A stretch of 64,000 nucleotides of DNA from Bacillus sp. HNG (GTDB lineage: Bacteria; Bacillota; Bacilli; Bacillales; Bacillaceae_L). Below, piece after piece: positions 52,634 through 62,389 of the stretch; the first letter of the stretch is position 1, and every line of letters starts with the position of its first letter. The notes under the pieces are model-generated. The model saw nothing but the letters and a program-made list of their open reading frames with translations. It searched no databases and was not told where the DNA came from. The position numbers and the translations under genes were made by a program. The stretch is from positions 186,001 to 250,000 of the forward strand of contig NZ_QUQV01000001.1 in the NCBI RefSeq assembly GCF_003400205.1, given 5' to 3'.

Positions 52634-54517
52634 GTGGCTGATGTTTATTACACAATTGGTATGGCAGGTCATATTGACCACGGAAAAACAACACTTACAA
52701 AAGCACTAACAGGTGTAGACACTGACCGACTAAAAGAAGAAAAAGAACGCCATATCTCGATCGAACCTGGCTACGCACCTCTCAAATTAGAAAACGGAAT
52801 ACATGTATCCATTGTTGATGTACCCGGACACGAACGTTTCATTAGACAAATGATAGCGGGCGTTGCAGGGATTGACCTGGTGTTACTCGTTATAGCCGCT
52901 GATGAAGGTGTCATGCCACAGACAAAGGAACACCTCCAAATATTGAAATTTTTAGGGATAAAAAAATGTATGGTCGTTGTTTCAAAAACGGACAGAGTGG
53001 AAGACGAATTGCTCGAACTCGCTGCCGAAGAAATAAAAGAGTTACTTGAAGAAACAGATTATAAAAATGCTCCAATTCTTTATGTTGATAGTATATCAGG
53101 AAAAGGAATTTCCGAACTAAAACATGCCATCCAAAAGGAAATCGCAGATCTCGAACAAAGAGATAGCAACGGCTCGTTCCGATTACCGATTGATCAAGCT
53201 TTTACAGTTCAAGGACATGGAACTGTTGTGAGAGGAACCGTTTTTGAGGGGGGTGTGACAAAAGACAGCCCACTGACATTATTGCCTTCAGGTAAAAATA
53301 TAAAAATACGGCAAATCCAAGTACATAACAAAGAGACTGAAAAAGCACAAGCAGGACAACGAGTAGCTCTAAACATTGCCGGTACGACAAAGGGTGAAAT
53401 AAAACGCGGTGATGTTCTTGTCGATTCAGAAAACTTCCATGTGACAAGGACGGTTGATATTTCCCTACAGCTCGTTTCGAAACTAGCAATCCCACTTAAA
53501 CAACGTACGCCTGTCAAGCTGCATATTGGAACGACTGAAGCTTACGGAAAAATAGTCTTTTTTGACCGAAATGAGGTTAAGGAATCTACGGAAGAAATAC
53601 TTTGTCAGGTACGGTTAGAAGAAGAGATCGTTGTTCGTCGCGGTGATCGATTCATATTACGAAGACCGACCCCAATTGAAACCCTTGGTGGAGGATGGAT
53701 TATTCAACCACAAGGAGGAAAATATCGTTTTGGTGAAGAAACAATTACTATGCTCAAAAAACAAATAGAAAGCTCGCCTACTGAAATTTTGGATGAATAC
53801 CTTCGGAAAAATCAGCTATTATCTAAATCTCAACTCATCCAGCTTTCCTCATTGCAAGAGGATAAGGTAGACGAAATTGTTTCTAATGCTGTTAATTCTG
53901 GAAATTACATCGAAATCACTCAACATGTCTATAGTTTAAAAAGAACGATTTCCAAAGTTAATGAAATGATCGTAAATAAATTGATAGAATATCACGAAGA
54001 ATTCCCATTACGAATAGGTATGAGTAAAGCTGAACTTATTCAAGTACTTGGACAAAACAAAAATGTAATCGAATACTGTATTAATGATCAGATAGAAAGC
54101 AATCTCATAAAGAAGGAAGATCAATATTTAGCAGTTTCTAGTTTTAAACCCAGCCTTCCAACCAGGAAGATGGAAAATATTGTTTCATCTCTTATAAATG
54201 ACGGTATCCAACCTAAGAAATGGACAGATTATATAAAACAGGGTAGTCTCTCCAATCAAGAGGCAAATGAACTAAAGGTATTTCTACTTAAAACAAATCA
54301 AGCACTCACACTTAATGAGGAAACATTAATTTACAAAATCGCTTTTGATAAAGCTGTTAATGAGTTAAAAGCAGGAACCGATGCATCTTTTAGTTTGTCA
54401 GAAGCAAAAGAGATTCTATCCCTTTCTCGTAAATATCTCATTCCTTTCTTAGAATTATTGGATCAAAACCAATACACAAGAAGAGATGAAGGGAATCGAG
54501 TATGGATAAATAAATAG
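52634..54517 (+). CDS. selB: Selenocysteine-specific elongation factor SelB
   Basis: 627 residues. Binds Sec-tRNA and the SECIS hairpin and delivers it to UGA at the ribosome. The GTPase has G1 GHIDHGKT (residues 12-19), [11 protein letters not shown]3 DVPGH and G4 SKTD; the EF-Tu-like domains 2 and 3 follow ([19 protein letters not shown]), and the C-terminal 250 residues form the four winged helices that recognise SECIS. GTG start at 52634 behind GAGGAGGGAG. Thirteen bp downstream begins the SelW-type selenoprotein gene, its likely client. Confidence 0.96.
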   Translation: MADVYYTIGMAGHIDHGKTTLTKALTGVDTDRLKEEKERHISIEPGYAPLKLENGIHVSIVDVPGHERFIRQMIAGVAGIDLVLLVIAADEGVMPQTKEHLQILKFLGIKKCMVVVSKTDRVEDELLELAAEEIKELLEETDYKNAPILYVDSISGKGISELKHAIQKEIADLEQRDSNGSFRLPIDQAFTVQGHGTVVRGTVFEGGVTKDSPLTLLPSGKNIKIRQIQVHNKETEKAQAGQRVALNIAGTTKGEIKRGDVLVDSENFHVTRTVDISLQLVSKLAIPLKQRTPVKLHIGTTEAYGKIVFFDRNEVKESTEEILCQVRLEEEIVVRRGDRFILRRPTPIETLGGGWIIQPQGGKYRFGEETITMLKKQIESSPTEILDEYLRKNQLLSKSQLIQLSSLQEDKVDEIVSNAVNSGNYIEITQHVYSLKRTISKVNEMIVNKLIEYHEEFPLRIGMSKAELIQVLGQNKNVIEYCINDQIESNLIKKEDQYLAVSSFKPSLPTRKMENIVSSLINDGIQPKKWTDYIKQGSLSNQEANELKVFLLKTNQALTLNEETLIYKIAFDKAVNELKAGTDASFSLSEAKEILSLSRKYLIPFLELLDQNQYTRRDEGNRVWINK

Positions 54518-54529
54518 GAGGTTTTCCTG

Positions 54530-54763
54530 ATGTACAAGGTATCTATTGAATTTTGCATGCAGTGAAACTACGCACCAAAAGCCGCAGGTCTTGCGGAAAA
54601 ACTATTAACACATTTCAGACAGAAAATATCAAGCTTAGAGCTTGTCCCTTCATCGGGTGGGATATTTGAAGTTACCGTGGATGGTGAGAAGGTTTTTTCA
54701 AAAAAAGAAATAGGACGATTCCCACTACCAGAAGAAATCATTTCAACGATGGAACAAGCATAA
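54530..54763 (+). CDS. SelW/Rdx family selenoprotein
   Basis: 77-residue protein with in-frame UGA at 54563-54565 (codon 12): FCMQU, a CxxU redox motif that starts the thioredoxin-like Rdx fold of SelW, SelT and SelH. The following NYAPKAAGLAEKLLTHF and SSGGIFEVTVDGEKVFSKKEIGRFP match SelW. ATG at 54530 follows GGAGG at eight bases and lies 13 bp after selB. The UGA must be read as selenocysteine for the protein to be made; a hairpin with the loop GGTCT follows. Probably a thiol oxidoreductase. Missed by ordinary ORF calls. Confidence 0.92.
54582..54596 (+). promoter_or_regulatory. Candidate bacterial SECIS of the SelW gene
   Basis: CCGCA-GGTCT-TGCGG starts 16 bases after the UGA; the loop is identical to the GGUCU loop of the E. 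coli fdhF SECIS that SelB binds. It lies in the coding sequence. Confidence 0.8.
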
Positions 54764-54791
54764 GATGCCTTTTTACGAGGCATCTTTTTTT
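54762..54791 (+). terminator. Intrinsic terminator of the selB-selenoprotein operon
   Basis: Perfect AAGATGCCT / AGGCATCTT stem, then six T; starts at the selenoprotein stop codon. Confidence 0.92.
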
Positions 54792-54855
54792 CACTTATAC
54801 TGTAATAGTTCAAAGGGAATACTAATAGGAAAACTCTTTTTAATAGGTGAAAAAT

Positions 54856-55779
54856 ATGAAAATCCTTTGTATTGATGGGGGCGGAATCCGCGGTGTATAC
54901 GCGGTTACCATTTTACGTGCAATAGAAAAAGAATATAAGAGACCCATTTCAGATATGTTTGATATGATTGCCGGCACTAGTACCGGTGCGATTGTCGCTG
55001 CTTCTGCAGCTCTTGAACTAGACATGGGAGAAGTTCAAGAAAGCTATATCAAATTTGGTGAAAAAATTTTTACGAAACAATCGAGAGTCGGGTTTCTAAG
55101 AAGTTTTTACAGTGATCGGTACTTACGTCGCTATATCCAAGATACATTTGGTGAAACAACTTTATTTGATATTAAGAAACCACTGCTAATCCCAACAGTT
55201 GATATTACACACGGCAATCCATTTGTCCATCGATCGAATTATGGGAATGCCGAACAGGACGATCACTCTATAAAGCTTTGGGATGTTGTTCTTTCTTCTT
55301 GTTCAGCGCCTGTCTTTTTCCCACCCAACAATATTAATAATCACTATTTAGCCATAGATGGGGGACTGTGGGCTAATAATCCTTCACTCGTTTGTATAAC
55401 GGAAGCCCAACATTTTTTTAAAAAGAACTTACACGACATTCATATTATGTCAATTGGTACTGGTCTGCAAAAAATTGATTTCTCAATCGAAACGCAAAAA
55501 GAGTGGGGCGTAACGAAGTGGCTACCATTTCATCTACCTTCAATGAGAATGACACCAAAGTTACTGGACCTTGCCCTACACCTTTCATCGGAATCTGTAA
55601 CCTATCATTGTCAGCATTTGCTTGGAGACCACTATTTTCGGATTAATGAAAGTCTCGGTCGAGAGGTTCCGTTTGACGCTCCGGAATTTGTAGATTTTTT
55701 GATTGAATTAGGGGAGAGATCCTATCAAAAGCATGAGGAAGAAATCGCAGCGTTTCTGAGCAAAGATATAACGTCTTGA
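54856..55779 (+). CDS. Patatin-like phospholipase family protein
   Basis: 307 residues with the patatin catalytic dyad and oxyanion features: DGGGIRG (residues 6-12), nucleophile elbow GTSTGA (Ser about 41-42), and AIDGGLWANNP with the catalytic Asp. Such enzymes deacylate lipids in the cytoplasm or at the membrane. No CBASS-type nucleotidyltransferase is nearby. ATG at 54856 follows AGGTGA; a GTG at 54847 is the alternative. It has its own transcript, separated from the selenoprotein operon by a terminator. Confidence 0.88.
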   Translation: MKILCIDGGGIRGVYAVTILRAIEKEYKRPISDMFDMIAGTSTGAIVAASAALELDMGEVQESYIKFGEKIFTKQSRVGFLRSFYSDRYLRRYIQDTFGETTLFDIKKPLLIPTVDITHGNPFVHRSNYGNAEQDDHSIKLWDVVLSSCSAPVFFPPNNINNHYLAIDGGLWANNPSLVCITEAQHFFKKNLHDIHIMSIGTGLQKIDFSIETQKEWGVTKWLPFHLPSMRMTPKLLDLALHLSSESVTYHCQHLLGDHYFRINESLGREVPFDAPEFVDFLIELGERSYQKHEEEIAAFLSKDITS

Positions 55780-55803
55780 TTGACAGAGAAATAAATATAT
55801 GAT
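55776..55803 (+). promoter_or_regulatory. SigA-type promoter of htpG
   Basis: TTGATT (55776-55781), 16-base spacer, TATGAT (55798-55803), just upstream of CIRCE. Confidence 0.65.
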
Positions 55804-55819
55804 ATTTAAAAAATGGGTG

Positions 55820-55846
55820 TTAGCACTCCGTAATCGAGAGTGCTAA
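55820..55846 (+). promoter_or_regulatory. CIRCE operator for HrcA
   Basis: TTAGCACTC-N9-GAGTGCTAA, an exact match to the CIRCE consensus, at the likely transcription start of htpG. HrcA normally binds it to repress groESL and dnaK; here it should control htpG. Confidence 0.93.
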
Positions 55847-55893
55847 TCTGAATAAAAGAAGAATTAACAATTTTATTGGAAAGGGGAATTTTT

Positions 55894-57774
55894 ATGGCGA
55901 AAAAGCAGTTTAAAGCAGAATCTAAAAGATTATTAGAAATGATGATCAACTCTATTTATTCGCAACGTGAAGTATTTTTACGTGAATTAATTTCAAACGC
56001 CAGCGATGCAATTGATAAAATTTATTATAAGGCATTAACGGATGACAGGTATGAATTCGATAAGGACAGCTATCACATCAAAGTCTTGCCTAATAAAGAA
56101 AACAGAACTCTTACCATTTCTGATACTGGTATTGGCATGACAAAGGAAGAACTTGAAACAAACCTTGGAACTATTGCAAAAAGTGGTTCATTAGCTTTTA
56201 AAAAGGAAACTGAAATCAAAGATGGACATGATATTATCGGACAATTTGGTGTCGGATTTTATGCCGCTTTTATGGTAGCTGATGTAGTAACCGTTATTAG
56301 TAAAGCACTTGGCAGTGAAGAAGCATTCAAATGGGAATCCAAAGGTGCAGATGGTTATACCATTGAAACAGTTGAGAAGGATTCAGTAGGAACTGAAATC
56401 AGTTTAAAAATAAAAGAAAATACAGAAGATGAATCCTATGATGAGTTTTTAGATGAATACCGCTTAAAATCAATCATTAAAAAGTATTCTGATTTCATCC
56501 GCTATCCAATTAAAATGGATATCACAACAAGTAAACTTAAAGAAGGTAGTGAATCTGAATACGAGCAGTTGACAGAAGAACAGGTCATCAACAGCATGGT
56601 CCCAATTTGGAGAAAGAACAAAGGTGAACTAACTGATGAAGACTATGAAAAATTCTATAATGAAAAGCATTATGGATTTGATAAGCCTTTAAAACATATT
56701 CATATAAGTGTTGATGGTACAATTCGCTACAATGCCATTTTATATATTCCTGAAAATATTCCATTTGATTACTACTCAAAGGAGTATGAAAAAGGGCTAG
56801 AGCTATACTCAAACGGTGTTCTAATTATGAACAAATGTGCAGAACTGCTTCCAGATTATTTTAGTTTTGTAAAAGGGTTAGTAGACTCTGAAGATTTATC
56901 GCTTAATATTTCACGTGAAATGCTTCAGCAAGACCGTCAATTAAAGCTGATTTCGAAAAATATCAATAAGAAAATCAAAAGTGAATTACAGAGCATGTTA
57001 AAGAATGAACGTGAACAGTACGAAAAGTTCTATGATAGCTTTGGCCGTCAATTAAAATTTGGTGTGTATAGCGATTTTGGAAGCAATAAAGATACCTTAC
57101 AAGATCTGTTGCTTTTCTATTCTTCGAAAGAGAAAAAGCTAGTTACCTTAGATGAATATGTTTCAAGAATGCCAGAGGATCAAAAATTCATTTATTATGC
57201 AACTGGTGATTCTGTAGAACGTATCGATAAACTACCACAAACTGAATTAGTAGCGGATAAGGGGTATGAAATCCTATATTTCACTGAGGATATTGACGAG
57301 TTTGCCATTAAAATGCTGATAAATTACAAGGAAAAAGAATTCAAATCTGTATCAAGCAGTGATCTAGGCTTCGAGCCAAATGAAAGCGACAAAGCAACAG
57401 AAGAAGAACAAAACGAAAATAAAGAACTCTTTGAGTACATGAAAAATGCGTTAGCTGGAAAAGTAACCGATGTAAGAATCTCAAAACGTCTAAAAACACA
57501 TCCAGTTTGTCTATCTACCGATGGAGAAATCTCGATTGAAATGGAGAAAATCTTGAACGCGATGCCCGATAATCAAAATATTAAGGCTGATAAAGTATTA
57601 GAGATTAACGTACATCATGAGGTGTTCCAATCATTGAAGAATGCGTTCGAACATGATAAAACAAAGCTCGATTTGTACACGCATTTATTGTACAACCAAG
57701 CACTTCTTATCGAAGGTCTACCAATTCAAGACCCAGTTGAATTTACAAATGATATTTGTAAGATTATGGTTTGA
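55894..57774 (+). CDS. htpG: Hsp90-family molecular chaperone HtpG
   Basis: 626 residues from ATG 55894 (the same length as B. subtilis HtpG). The N-terminal GHKL ATPase has [38 protein letters not shown] and [11 protein letters not shown]; the middle and C-terminal dimerisation domains follow. It helps fold or activate client proteins under stress. AAAGGGGAA precedes the ATG; the ORF from 55876 begins upstream and is unlikely. CIRCE upstream suggests HrcA control, unlike the B. subtilis gene. Confidence 0.95.
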   Translation: MAKKQFKAESKRLLEMMINSIYSQREVFLRELISNASDAIDKIYYKALTDDRYEFDKDSYHIKVLPNKENRTLTISDTGIGMTKEELETNLGTIAKSGSLAFKKETEIKDGHDIIGQFGVGFYAAFMVADVVTVISKALGSEEAFKWESKGADGYTIETVEKDSVGTEISLKIKENTEDESYDEFLDEYRLKSIIKKYSDFIRYPIKMDITTSKLKEGSESEYEQLTEEQVINSMVPIWRKNKGELTDEDYEKFYNEKHYGFDKPLKHIHISVDGTIRYNAILYIPENIPFDYYSKEYEKGLELYSNGVLIMNKCAELLPDYFSFVKGLVDSEDLSLNISREMLQQDRQLKLISKNINKKIKSELQSMLKNEREQYEKFYDSFGRQLKFGVYSDFGSNKDTLQDLLLFYSSKEKKLVTLDEYVSRMPEDQKFIYYATGDSVERIDKLPQTELVADKGYEILYFTEDIDEFAIKMLINYKEKEFKSVSSSDLGFEPNESDKATEEEQNENKELFEYMKNALAGKVTDVRISKRLKTHPVCLSTDGEISIEMEKILNAMPDNQNIKADKVLEINVHHEVFQSLKNAFEHDKTKLDLYTHLLYNQALLIEGLPIQDPVEFTNDICKIMV

Positions 57775-57793
57775 TTTTTGAGTGAGGTGGGTA

Positions 57794-58006
57794 GATTGGT
57801 TTCGCACCCTCACCAAGGAATTTTTCAGTGGGTGAGGGTATGATTAAGCTGTTTTCGCACCGTCACTTGGGCTTTTTGCAATGGATGGGGGTACGATTAC
57901 ACCGGTTTCGTACCCTTACTTAGTTTCAAATCAATGAGTGGAGGTATGTTAAAAAGGTTTCATACCATCACTTGGGTTAAGATTGCTCTGTGGAGGTACG
58001 ATTATT
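57794..58006. repeat. Degenerate tandem array, about 53-bp units
   Basis: Five units start GATT (or GTT) at about 57794, 57842, 57895, 57948 and 58000. Each has a TTTCG/TTTCA-GTACC-like stretch and a GGTAC/GGTATG-like one. Unit 1 can form a 9-bp perfect stem ACCCTCACC / GGTGAGGGT; units 3 and 4 keep TACC/GGTA and a paired inner part with changes on both sides. No ORF. Confidence 0.75.
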
Positions 58007-58041
58007 TTTTAATCCTGCCCATTTCTACCCGCAAAATCTAA

Positions 58042-58082
58042 AAAAGCAACAGTCCCACCATGAATGAGACTGTTGCTTTTTT
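58042..58082. terminator. Bidirectional terminator after niaR
   Basis: AAAAGCAACAGTC / GACTGTTGCTTTT stem with 13-base loop, then T-run; serves the minus-strand niaR and possibly htpG. Confidence 0.88.
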
Positions 58083-58086
58083 GTTC

Positions 58087-58629
58087 TTACTGATCACTTA
58101 ATAAAATATTCACTTCAAGCAAGGCTTCACAAGCCGCGTCTAGTTTTTCAACTGAATCAGCCTCAATCGTATGTAAGTGCACACCATTCGTCAACAATGA
58201 AAGGAGGGAGGCATTGGTTTCTGATAATTTTTCAATAAACCGTTTTACTTCAAATCGATTCTTAATCATTAATGATCCAGTAATTTCCCCATATACAGGA
58301 TGCTCGACAATCACATCCCTAACAGTTACACCATGATCGACCAATGTATTAAGCTCATCGGCAGTTTGATCAGATGTATGTTTCACTGCAATAATTCTTG
58401 AAATGGTATCTTGTTTTGGTTGTTCCTGTAAATAAATATAACCCTGACTAGTAGCAACAATGGGTTCATTTTTCGCCTTCAATAACGAGATATCCTGAAC
58501 GATTACCTGACGGCTCACATTAGCTCGTTTTGAAAGTTCCTCACCGATGATGGGAGTAGGGCTTTCCTTTAACCATTTGATAATCGATTCTCTTCGTTTT
58601 TCCCCTAGTAGTTTTTTATCTGCAGTCAT
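58087..58629 (-). CDS. niaR: Niacin-responsive repressor NiaR
   Basis: 180 residues. An N-terminal winged HTH_11 (SIIKWLKESPTPIIGEELSKRANVSRQVIVQDISLLKAKNEPI) is followed by a 3H domain, with histidines in AVKHTSD, VEHPVYGE and HLHTIEAD that bind metal in this family. NiaR (YrxA) represses NAD synthesis and niacin uptake genes when nicotinate is present, and could control the pnc operon at 2 kb. ATG at 58629 has GGAG at eight bases. Confidence 0.92.
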   Translation of the reverse strand: MTADKKLLGEKRRESIIKWLKESPTPIIGEELSKRANVSRQVIVQDISLLKAKNEPIVATSQGYIYLQEQPKQDTISRIIAVKHTSDQTADELNTLVDHGVTVRDVIVEHPVYGEITGSLMIKNRFEVKRFIEKLSETNASLLSLLTNGVHLHTIEADSVEKLDAACEALLEVNILLSDQ

Positions 58630-58714
58630 TTTTTTCACTCCAATTAAAGCTGTAAGAGCTTTCGCTTACCATTTATTTTATCAGCAAGTACATTCGGATA
58701 CAATTTTTAGAACC

Positions 58715-58750
58715 ATAAAAAACAGCCTCATTCAAAAGAATAAGGCTGTT
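58715..58750 (-). terminator. Intrinsic terminator of ilvD
   Basis: AACAGCCTTATT / AATGAGGCTGTT on the minus strand (G-U pair), then T residues. Confidence 0.85.
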
Positions 58751-58765
58751 TAATAGGTAATTGGA

Positions 58766-60445
58766 TTAGATTTTCATTACTCCACCAGTACTTGCATTTG
58801 TTACAAGTTTGGAATAGCGAGCTAGGTATCCTTTTTTCACTTTTGGTTCAAAGCCTTTCCATTCAGCTTTACGTCTTTCGAATTCTTCATCCGAAATTTC
58901 TAAAGTGATCGAACGATTATTTAAATCAAGCTCAATCATATCGCCATCTTGAACGAACGCGATAGGTCCGCCTTCAGCAGCTTCTGGTGAGATGTGCCCG
59001 ATTGAGATACCTCTAGATGCACCAGAGAATCTTCCATCTGTAATTAAGCCGACTTTTGCACCAAGGCCTCTACCAACGATTTGAGATGTTGGGGCAAGCA
59101 TCTCCGGCATTCCTGGACCACCTTTTGGACCTTCATAGCGAATGACAACAACGTCGCCTTCTTTTACTTTCCCAACGATGATAGCAGATAGTGCATCTTC
59201 TTGTGAATCATAGCAAACTGCAGGGCCTCTATGGTATCCACCAACCTCTGGATCAACCGCACCAACCTTAACAACAGCACCCTCAGGAGCTAAGTTACCA
59301 AATAGGATAGCCAATCCTCCTGTTTCAGAATGAGGATTCTCAAGTGGACGAATGACGTTGTGATCGGTAATTTCACAGCCTTCTACATTTTCTCTTAATG
59401 TTTTACCTGTAACAGTCAAACAATCTCCATTAATAGCACCTGGCTTTTTAAGCAATTCATTAATAATGGCACTAACGCCACCCGCATTATGAACATCTTC
59501 AATATGATGATCGGAGGCAGGAGCAATTTTCGCTAAGTGTGGAACACGAGCTGCGATATCATTAATTCGTTCTAATGAATAATCAATTTCTGCTTCATTT
59601 GCTAATGCAAGAGTATGAAGCACTGTGTTCGTAGATCCACCCATTGCCATGTCTAATGCAAATGCATTATCAATTGTATCAACAGTTACGATATCACGTG
59701 GCTTAATATCTTTTTCTATTAAATACATTAATTGTTTTGCTGATTTTTTAACAAATTCTTTTCTTTCTTCGGAAACAGCCAGGATTGTACCGTTACCTGG
59801 TAGAGCCAGACCAAGTCCTTCAGCTAAACAGTTCATGGAGTTTGCTGTAAACATACCAGAACAAGAACCACATGTAGGACAAGCAAATTGTTCGATTTCT
59901 GTTAACCTTGCTTCATCAATTTTACCAGATTGATAGGCACCCACACCTTCAAATACGGAATTCAGGTTAAGTGGATTTCCAGCTGCATCACGACCAGCCT
60001 TCATCGGTCCACCACTAACAAAGATAGTAGGGATGTTTAGACGCATTGCCGCCATCATCATTCCTGGAGTAATTTTGTCACAGTTCGGGATACATACCAT
60101 TCCATCAAACCAGTGTGCAGAAACAACTGTTTCAACAGAGTCAGCAATGATTTCACGGCTTGGTAGGGAATACCTCATTCCGATATGACCCATCGCAATT
60201 CCATCATCAACACCAATTGTGTTCATTTCAAATGGAACACCACCAGCCTCACGAATGGCTTCCTTAACGATTTTTCCAAACTCTTGTAAATGAACATGCC
60301 CAGGAACAATATCAATATACGAATTGACAACTGCTATAAAAGGTTTGTTAAAATCTTCATCTTTAACACCAGCTGCACGAAGTAAACTTCTATGTGGAGC
60401 TCGATCGATTCCTGATTTAATCATATTACTACGTAAATCTGACAT
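58766..60445 (-). CDS. ilvD: Dihydroxy-acid dehydratase
   Basis: 559-residue Fe-S enzyme of branched-chain amino acid and pantothenate synthesis: 2,3-dihydroxy-isovalerate to 2-ketoisovalerate. Signature [18 protein letters not shown] and [19 protein letters not shown] contain the cluster cysteines; [10 protein letters not shown] and [14 protein letters not shown] are catalytic. ATG at 60445 follows GGAGG; the frame to 60460 is not needed. It is monocistronic here. A weak CodY-like site (11 of 15) lies upstream near 60544-60559. Confidence 0.95.
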   Translation of the reverse strand: MSDLRSNMIKSGIDRAPHRSLLRAAGVKDEDFNKPFIAVVNSYIDIVPGHVHLQEFGKIVKEAIREAGGVPFEMNTIGVDDGIAMGHIGMRYSLPSREIIADSVETVVSAHWFDGMVCIPNCDKITPGMMMAAMRLNIPTIFVSGGPMKAGRDAAGNPLNLNSVFEGVGAYQSGKIDEARLTEIEQFACPTCGSCSGMFTANSMNCLAEGLGLALPGNGTILAVSEERKEFVKKSAKQLMYLIEKDIKPRDIVTVDTIDNAFALDMAMGGSTNTVLHTLALANEAEIDYSLERINDIAARVPHLAKIAPASDHHIEDVHNAGGVSAIINELLKKPGAINGDCLTVTGKTLRENVEGCEITDHNVIRPLENPHSETGGLAILFGNLAPEGAVVKVGAVDPEVGGYHRGPAVCYDSQEDALSAIIVGKVKEGDVVVIRYEGPKGGPGMPEMLAPTSQIVGRGLGAKVGLITDGRFSGASRGISIGHISPEAAEGGPIAFVQDGDMIELDLNNRSITLEISDEEFERRKAEWKGFEPKVKKGYLARYSKLVTNASTGGVMKI

Positions 60446-60793
60446 AAATACTACCTCCAAATCTTTAAGTCGACAAAATCTAAAAATTTAAATTATTACT
60501 CATTGTAACACTATTTCTAAGATAATCAATTAATAAATTTTATAGTTTTTATGAGAATTTTTAAAAATATAGTTTAAAATCTTCATAGATTCTACAAATT
60601 TCAACAGTTGACTGATTGATTAAAAGAGTATATTCTTCTATAATATAAATAGTTAGTTTAGGAAACAAATTAATTATTTTATGAAGACACCATCTTTTAA
60701 AATTAAATGTTATAATCACTTTAAAAGATACACAATATAACATTATGATTTGTTTTCTATCTTTATTACATAAGTAGAAAGGTTTGATTTTAA
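60446..60793. other. Intergenic region between ilvD and gndA
   Basis: Very AT-rich 348 bp holding the divergent upstream regions. Candidate TATAAT at 60711-60716 may serve gndA; a possible CodY box for ilvD is at 60544-60559 on the minus strand. No T-box leader or ORF was seen. Confidence 0.5.
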
Positions 60794-62206
60794 ATGTCTA
60801 AGCAACAAATAGGTGTAGTTGGTTTAGCAGTAATGGGTAAAAACTTAGCGTTAAATATAGAAAGTAGAGGATACTCTGTTGCAGTTTTTAACCGTTCATA
60901 CGAAAAAACAGAAGAGTTCCTTCAAAATGAAGCAGTTGGCAAAAACTTTGTTGGTGCAAAAACAATTGAGGAATTTGTTAATTCCCTAGAAAAGCCACGC
61001 AAAATCTTATTAATGGTTAAAGCTGGTCCAGCAACTGATGCTACAATCGATTCTTTAAAGCCTTATCTTGAAGAAAATGATATTCTAATTGATGGTGGTA
61101 ATACATTCTTCCAAGATACAATTCGACGTAACAAAGAATTAGAATCTACTGGCATCCACTTCATCGGAACAGGCGTTTCTGGTGGTGAAGAGGGAGCTTT
61201 AAAGGGTCCTTCAATCATGCCTGGCGGACAAAAAGAAGCTTACGAGCTTGTTGAACCAATTTTAACAGCTATCTCTGCAAAAGTTTCAGGTGACCCTTGT
61301 TGTACATATATTGGACCAAATGGTGCTGGTCATTACGTAAAAATGGTTCACAATGGTATCGAATATGGCGATATGCAATTAATCTGTGAAGCATATTTCA
61401 TCCTTAAAAATGTTCTAGGTTTAAGCACAGATGAACTTCATGAAGTATTTGCTGAATGGAATAAAGGTGAACTAGATAGTTACTTAATTGAAATCACTGC
61501 AGATATTTTCAAGAAAAAAGACGAAGAGACAGGTAAGCCGCTTGTTGACGTAATCCTTGATACTGCAGGTCAAAAAGGAACTGGTAAATGGACTAGTCAA
61601 AACGCTCTTGATTTAGGTGTTCCACTACCAATTATTACTGAATCTGTTTTTGCTCGCTTTATTTCAGCAATGAAGGATGAGCGTGTGAAAGCAAGCAAAG
61701 TTCTTTCAGGCCCATCAGCAAGCGGATTTGATGGAGACAAGCAAGAACTTATTGAAGCAGTACGTAAAGCTTTATACTTAAGCAAAATTATTTCTTATGC
61801 TCAAGGTTTCGCACAAATGCGTGTAGCATCTGAAGAATATAATTGGAATTTAAATTACGGCGAAATTGCAATGATTTTCCGTGGCGGATGTATCATTCGT
61901 GCTCAATTCCTACAAAAAATCAAAGATGCATATGACCGTGATGAGCAATTAGCTAATCTATTATTAGATCCTTACTTTAAGGAAATTGCAGAAGGTTACC
62001 AAACATCATTACGTAAGGTAATTTCAGTAGCTGTAGAGAAAGGAATTCCTGTTCCATGTTTCTCTAGTGCAATTGCATACTATGATAGCTACCGTACTGA
62101 AACATTACCTGCAAACCTTCTTCAAGCACAACGCGATTACTTTGGTGCGCACACTTACCAACGTGTGGACAAAGGTGGAGTCTTCCATACAAACTGGATG
62201 GAATAA
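60794..62206 (+). CDS. gndA: NADP-dependent 6-phosphogluconate dehydrogenase
   Basis: 470 residues. Oxidises 6-phosphogluconate to ribulose-5-phosphate, CO2 and NADPH in the oxidative pentose phosphate path. Rossmann motif [23 protein letters not shown]; catalytic [19 protein letters not shown] with the conserved Lys and Glu; tail [36 protein letters not shown]. The FNRS segment after the Rossmann motif fits NADP preference. Length matches B. subtilis GndA/YqjI. AGAAAGG precedes the ATG. Single gene with terminator. Confidence 0.95.
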   Translation: MSKQQIGVVGLAVMGKNLALNIESRGYSVAVFNRSYEKTEEFLQNEAVGKNFVGAKTIEEFVNSLEKPRKILLMVKAGPATDATIDSLKPYLEENDILIDGGNTFFQDTIRRNKELESTGIHFIGTGVSGGEEGALKGPSIMPGGQKEAYELVEPILTAISAKVSGDPCCTYIGPNGAGHYVKMVHNGIEYGDMQLICEAYFILKNVLGLSTDELHEVFAEWNKGELDSYLIEITADIFKKKDEETGKPLVDVILDTAGQKGTGKWTSQNALDLGVPLPIITESVFARFISAMKDERVKASKVLSGPSASGFDGDKQELIEAVRKALYLSKIISYAQGFAQMRVASEEYNWNLNYGEIAMIFRGGCIIRAQFLQKIKDAYDRDEQLANLLLDPYFKEIAEGYQTSLRKVISVAVEKGIPVPCFSSAIAYYDSYRTETLPANLLQAQRDYFGAHTYQRVDKGGVFHTNWME

Positions 62207-62216
62207 AAACATTGTT

Positions 62217-62246
62217 GGGGTTTCAACGTTGAAACCCCGGCTTTTA
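62217..62246 (+). terminator. Intrinsic terminator of gndA
   Basis: GGGGTTTCAACG / CGTTGAAACCCC palindrome (22 bases), then GGCTTTTATT. Confidence 0.85.
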
Positions 62247-62389
62247 TTGTAGATAAATCCCATATTAGATGTAAGGGATTACACCTACATTATTTCGGCT
62301 TCCATTTTCCAGTGCAAAAAAAGAGACATCGCTTTCAAAAATGCGTAAACTGTTCTTAGGTATTAGTTTTTATAGAAGGGAGTCTTATC

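Noticed and set aside
54568-55025. Minus-strand ORFs over the selenoprotein and patatin genes
   Set aside because: Shadows; no ribosome sites, and the plus-strand genes are well supported.
54856-55779. Patatin as a CBASS effector
   Set aside because: No nucleotidyltransferase or accessory genes nearby, so an anti-phage role cannot be supported.
57794-58006. CRISPR array
   Set aside because: Degenerate repeats without spacer pattern, and no cas genes.
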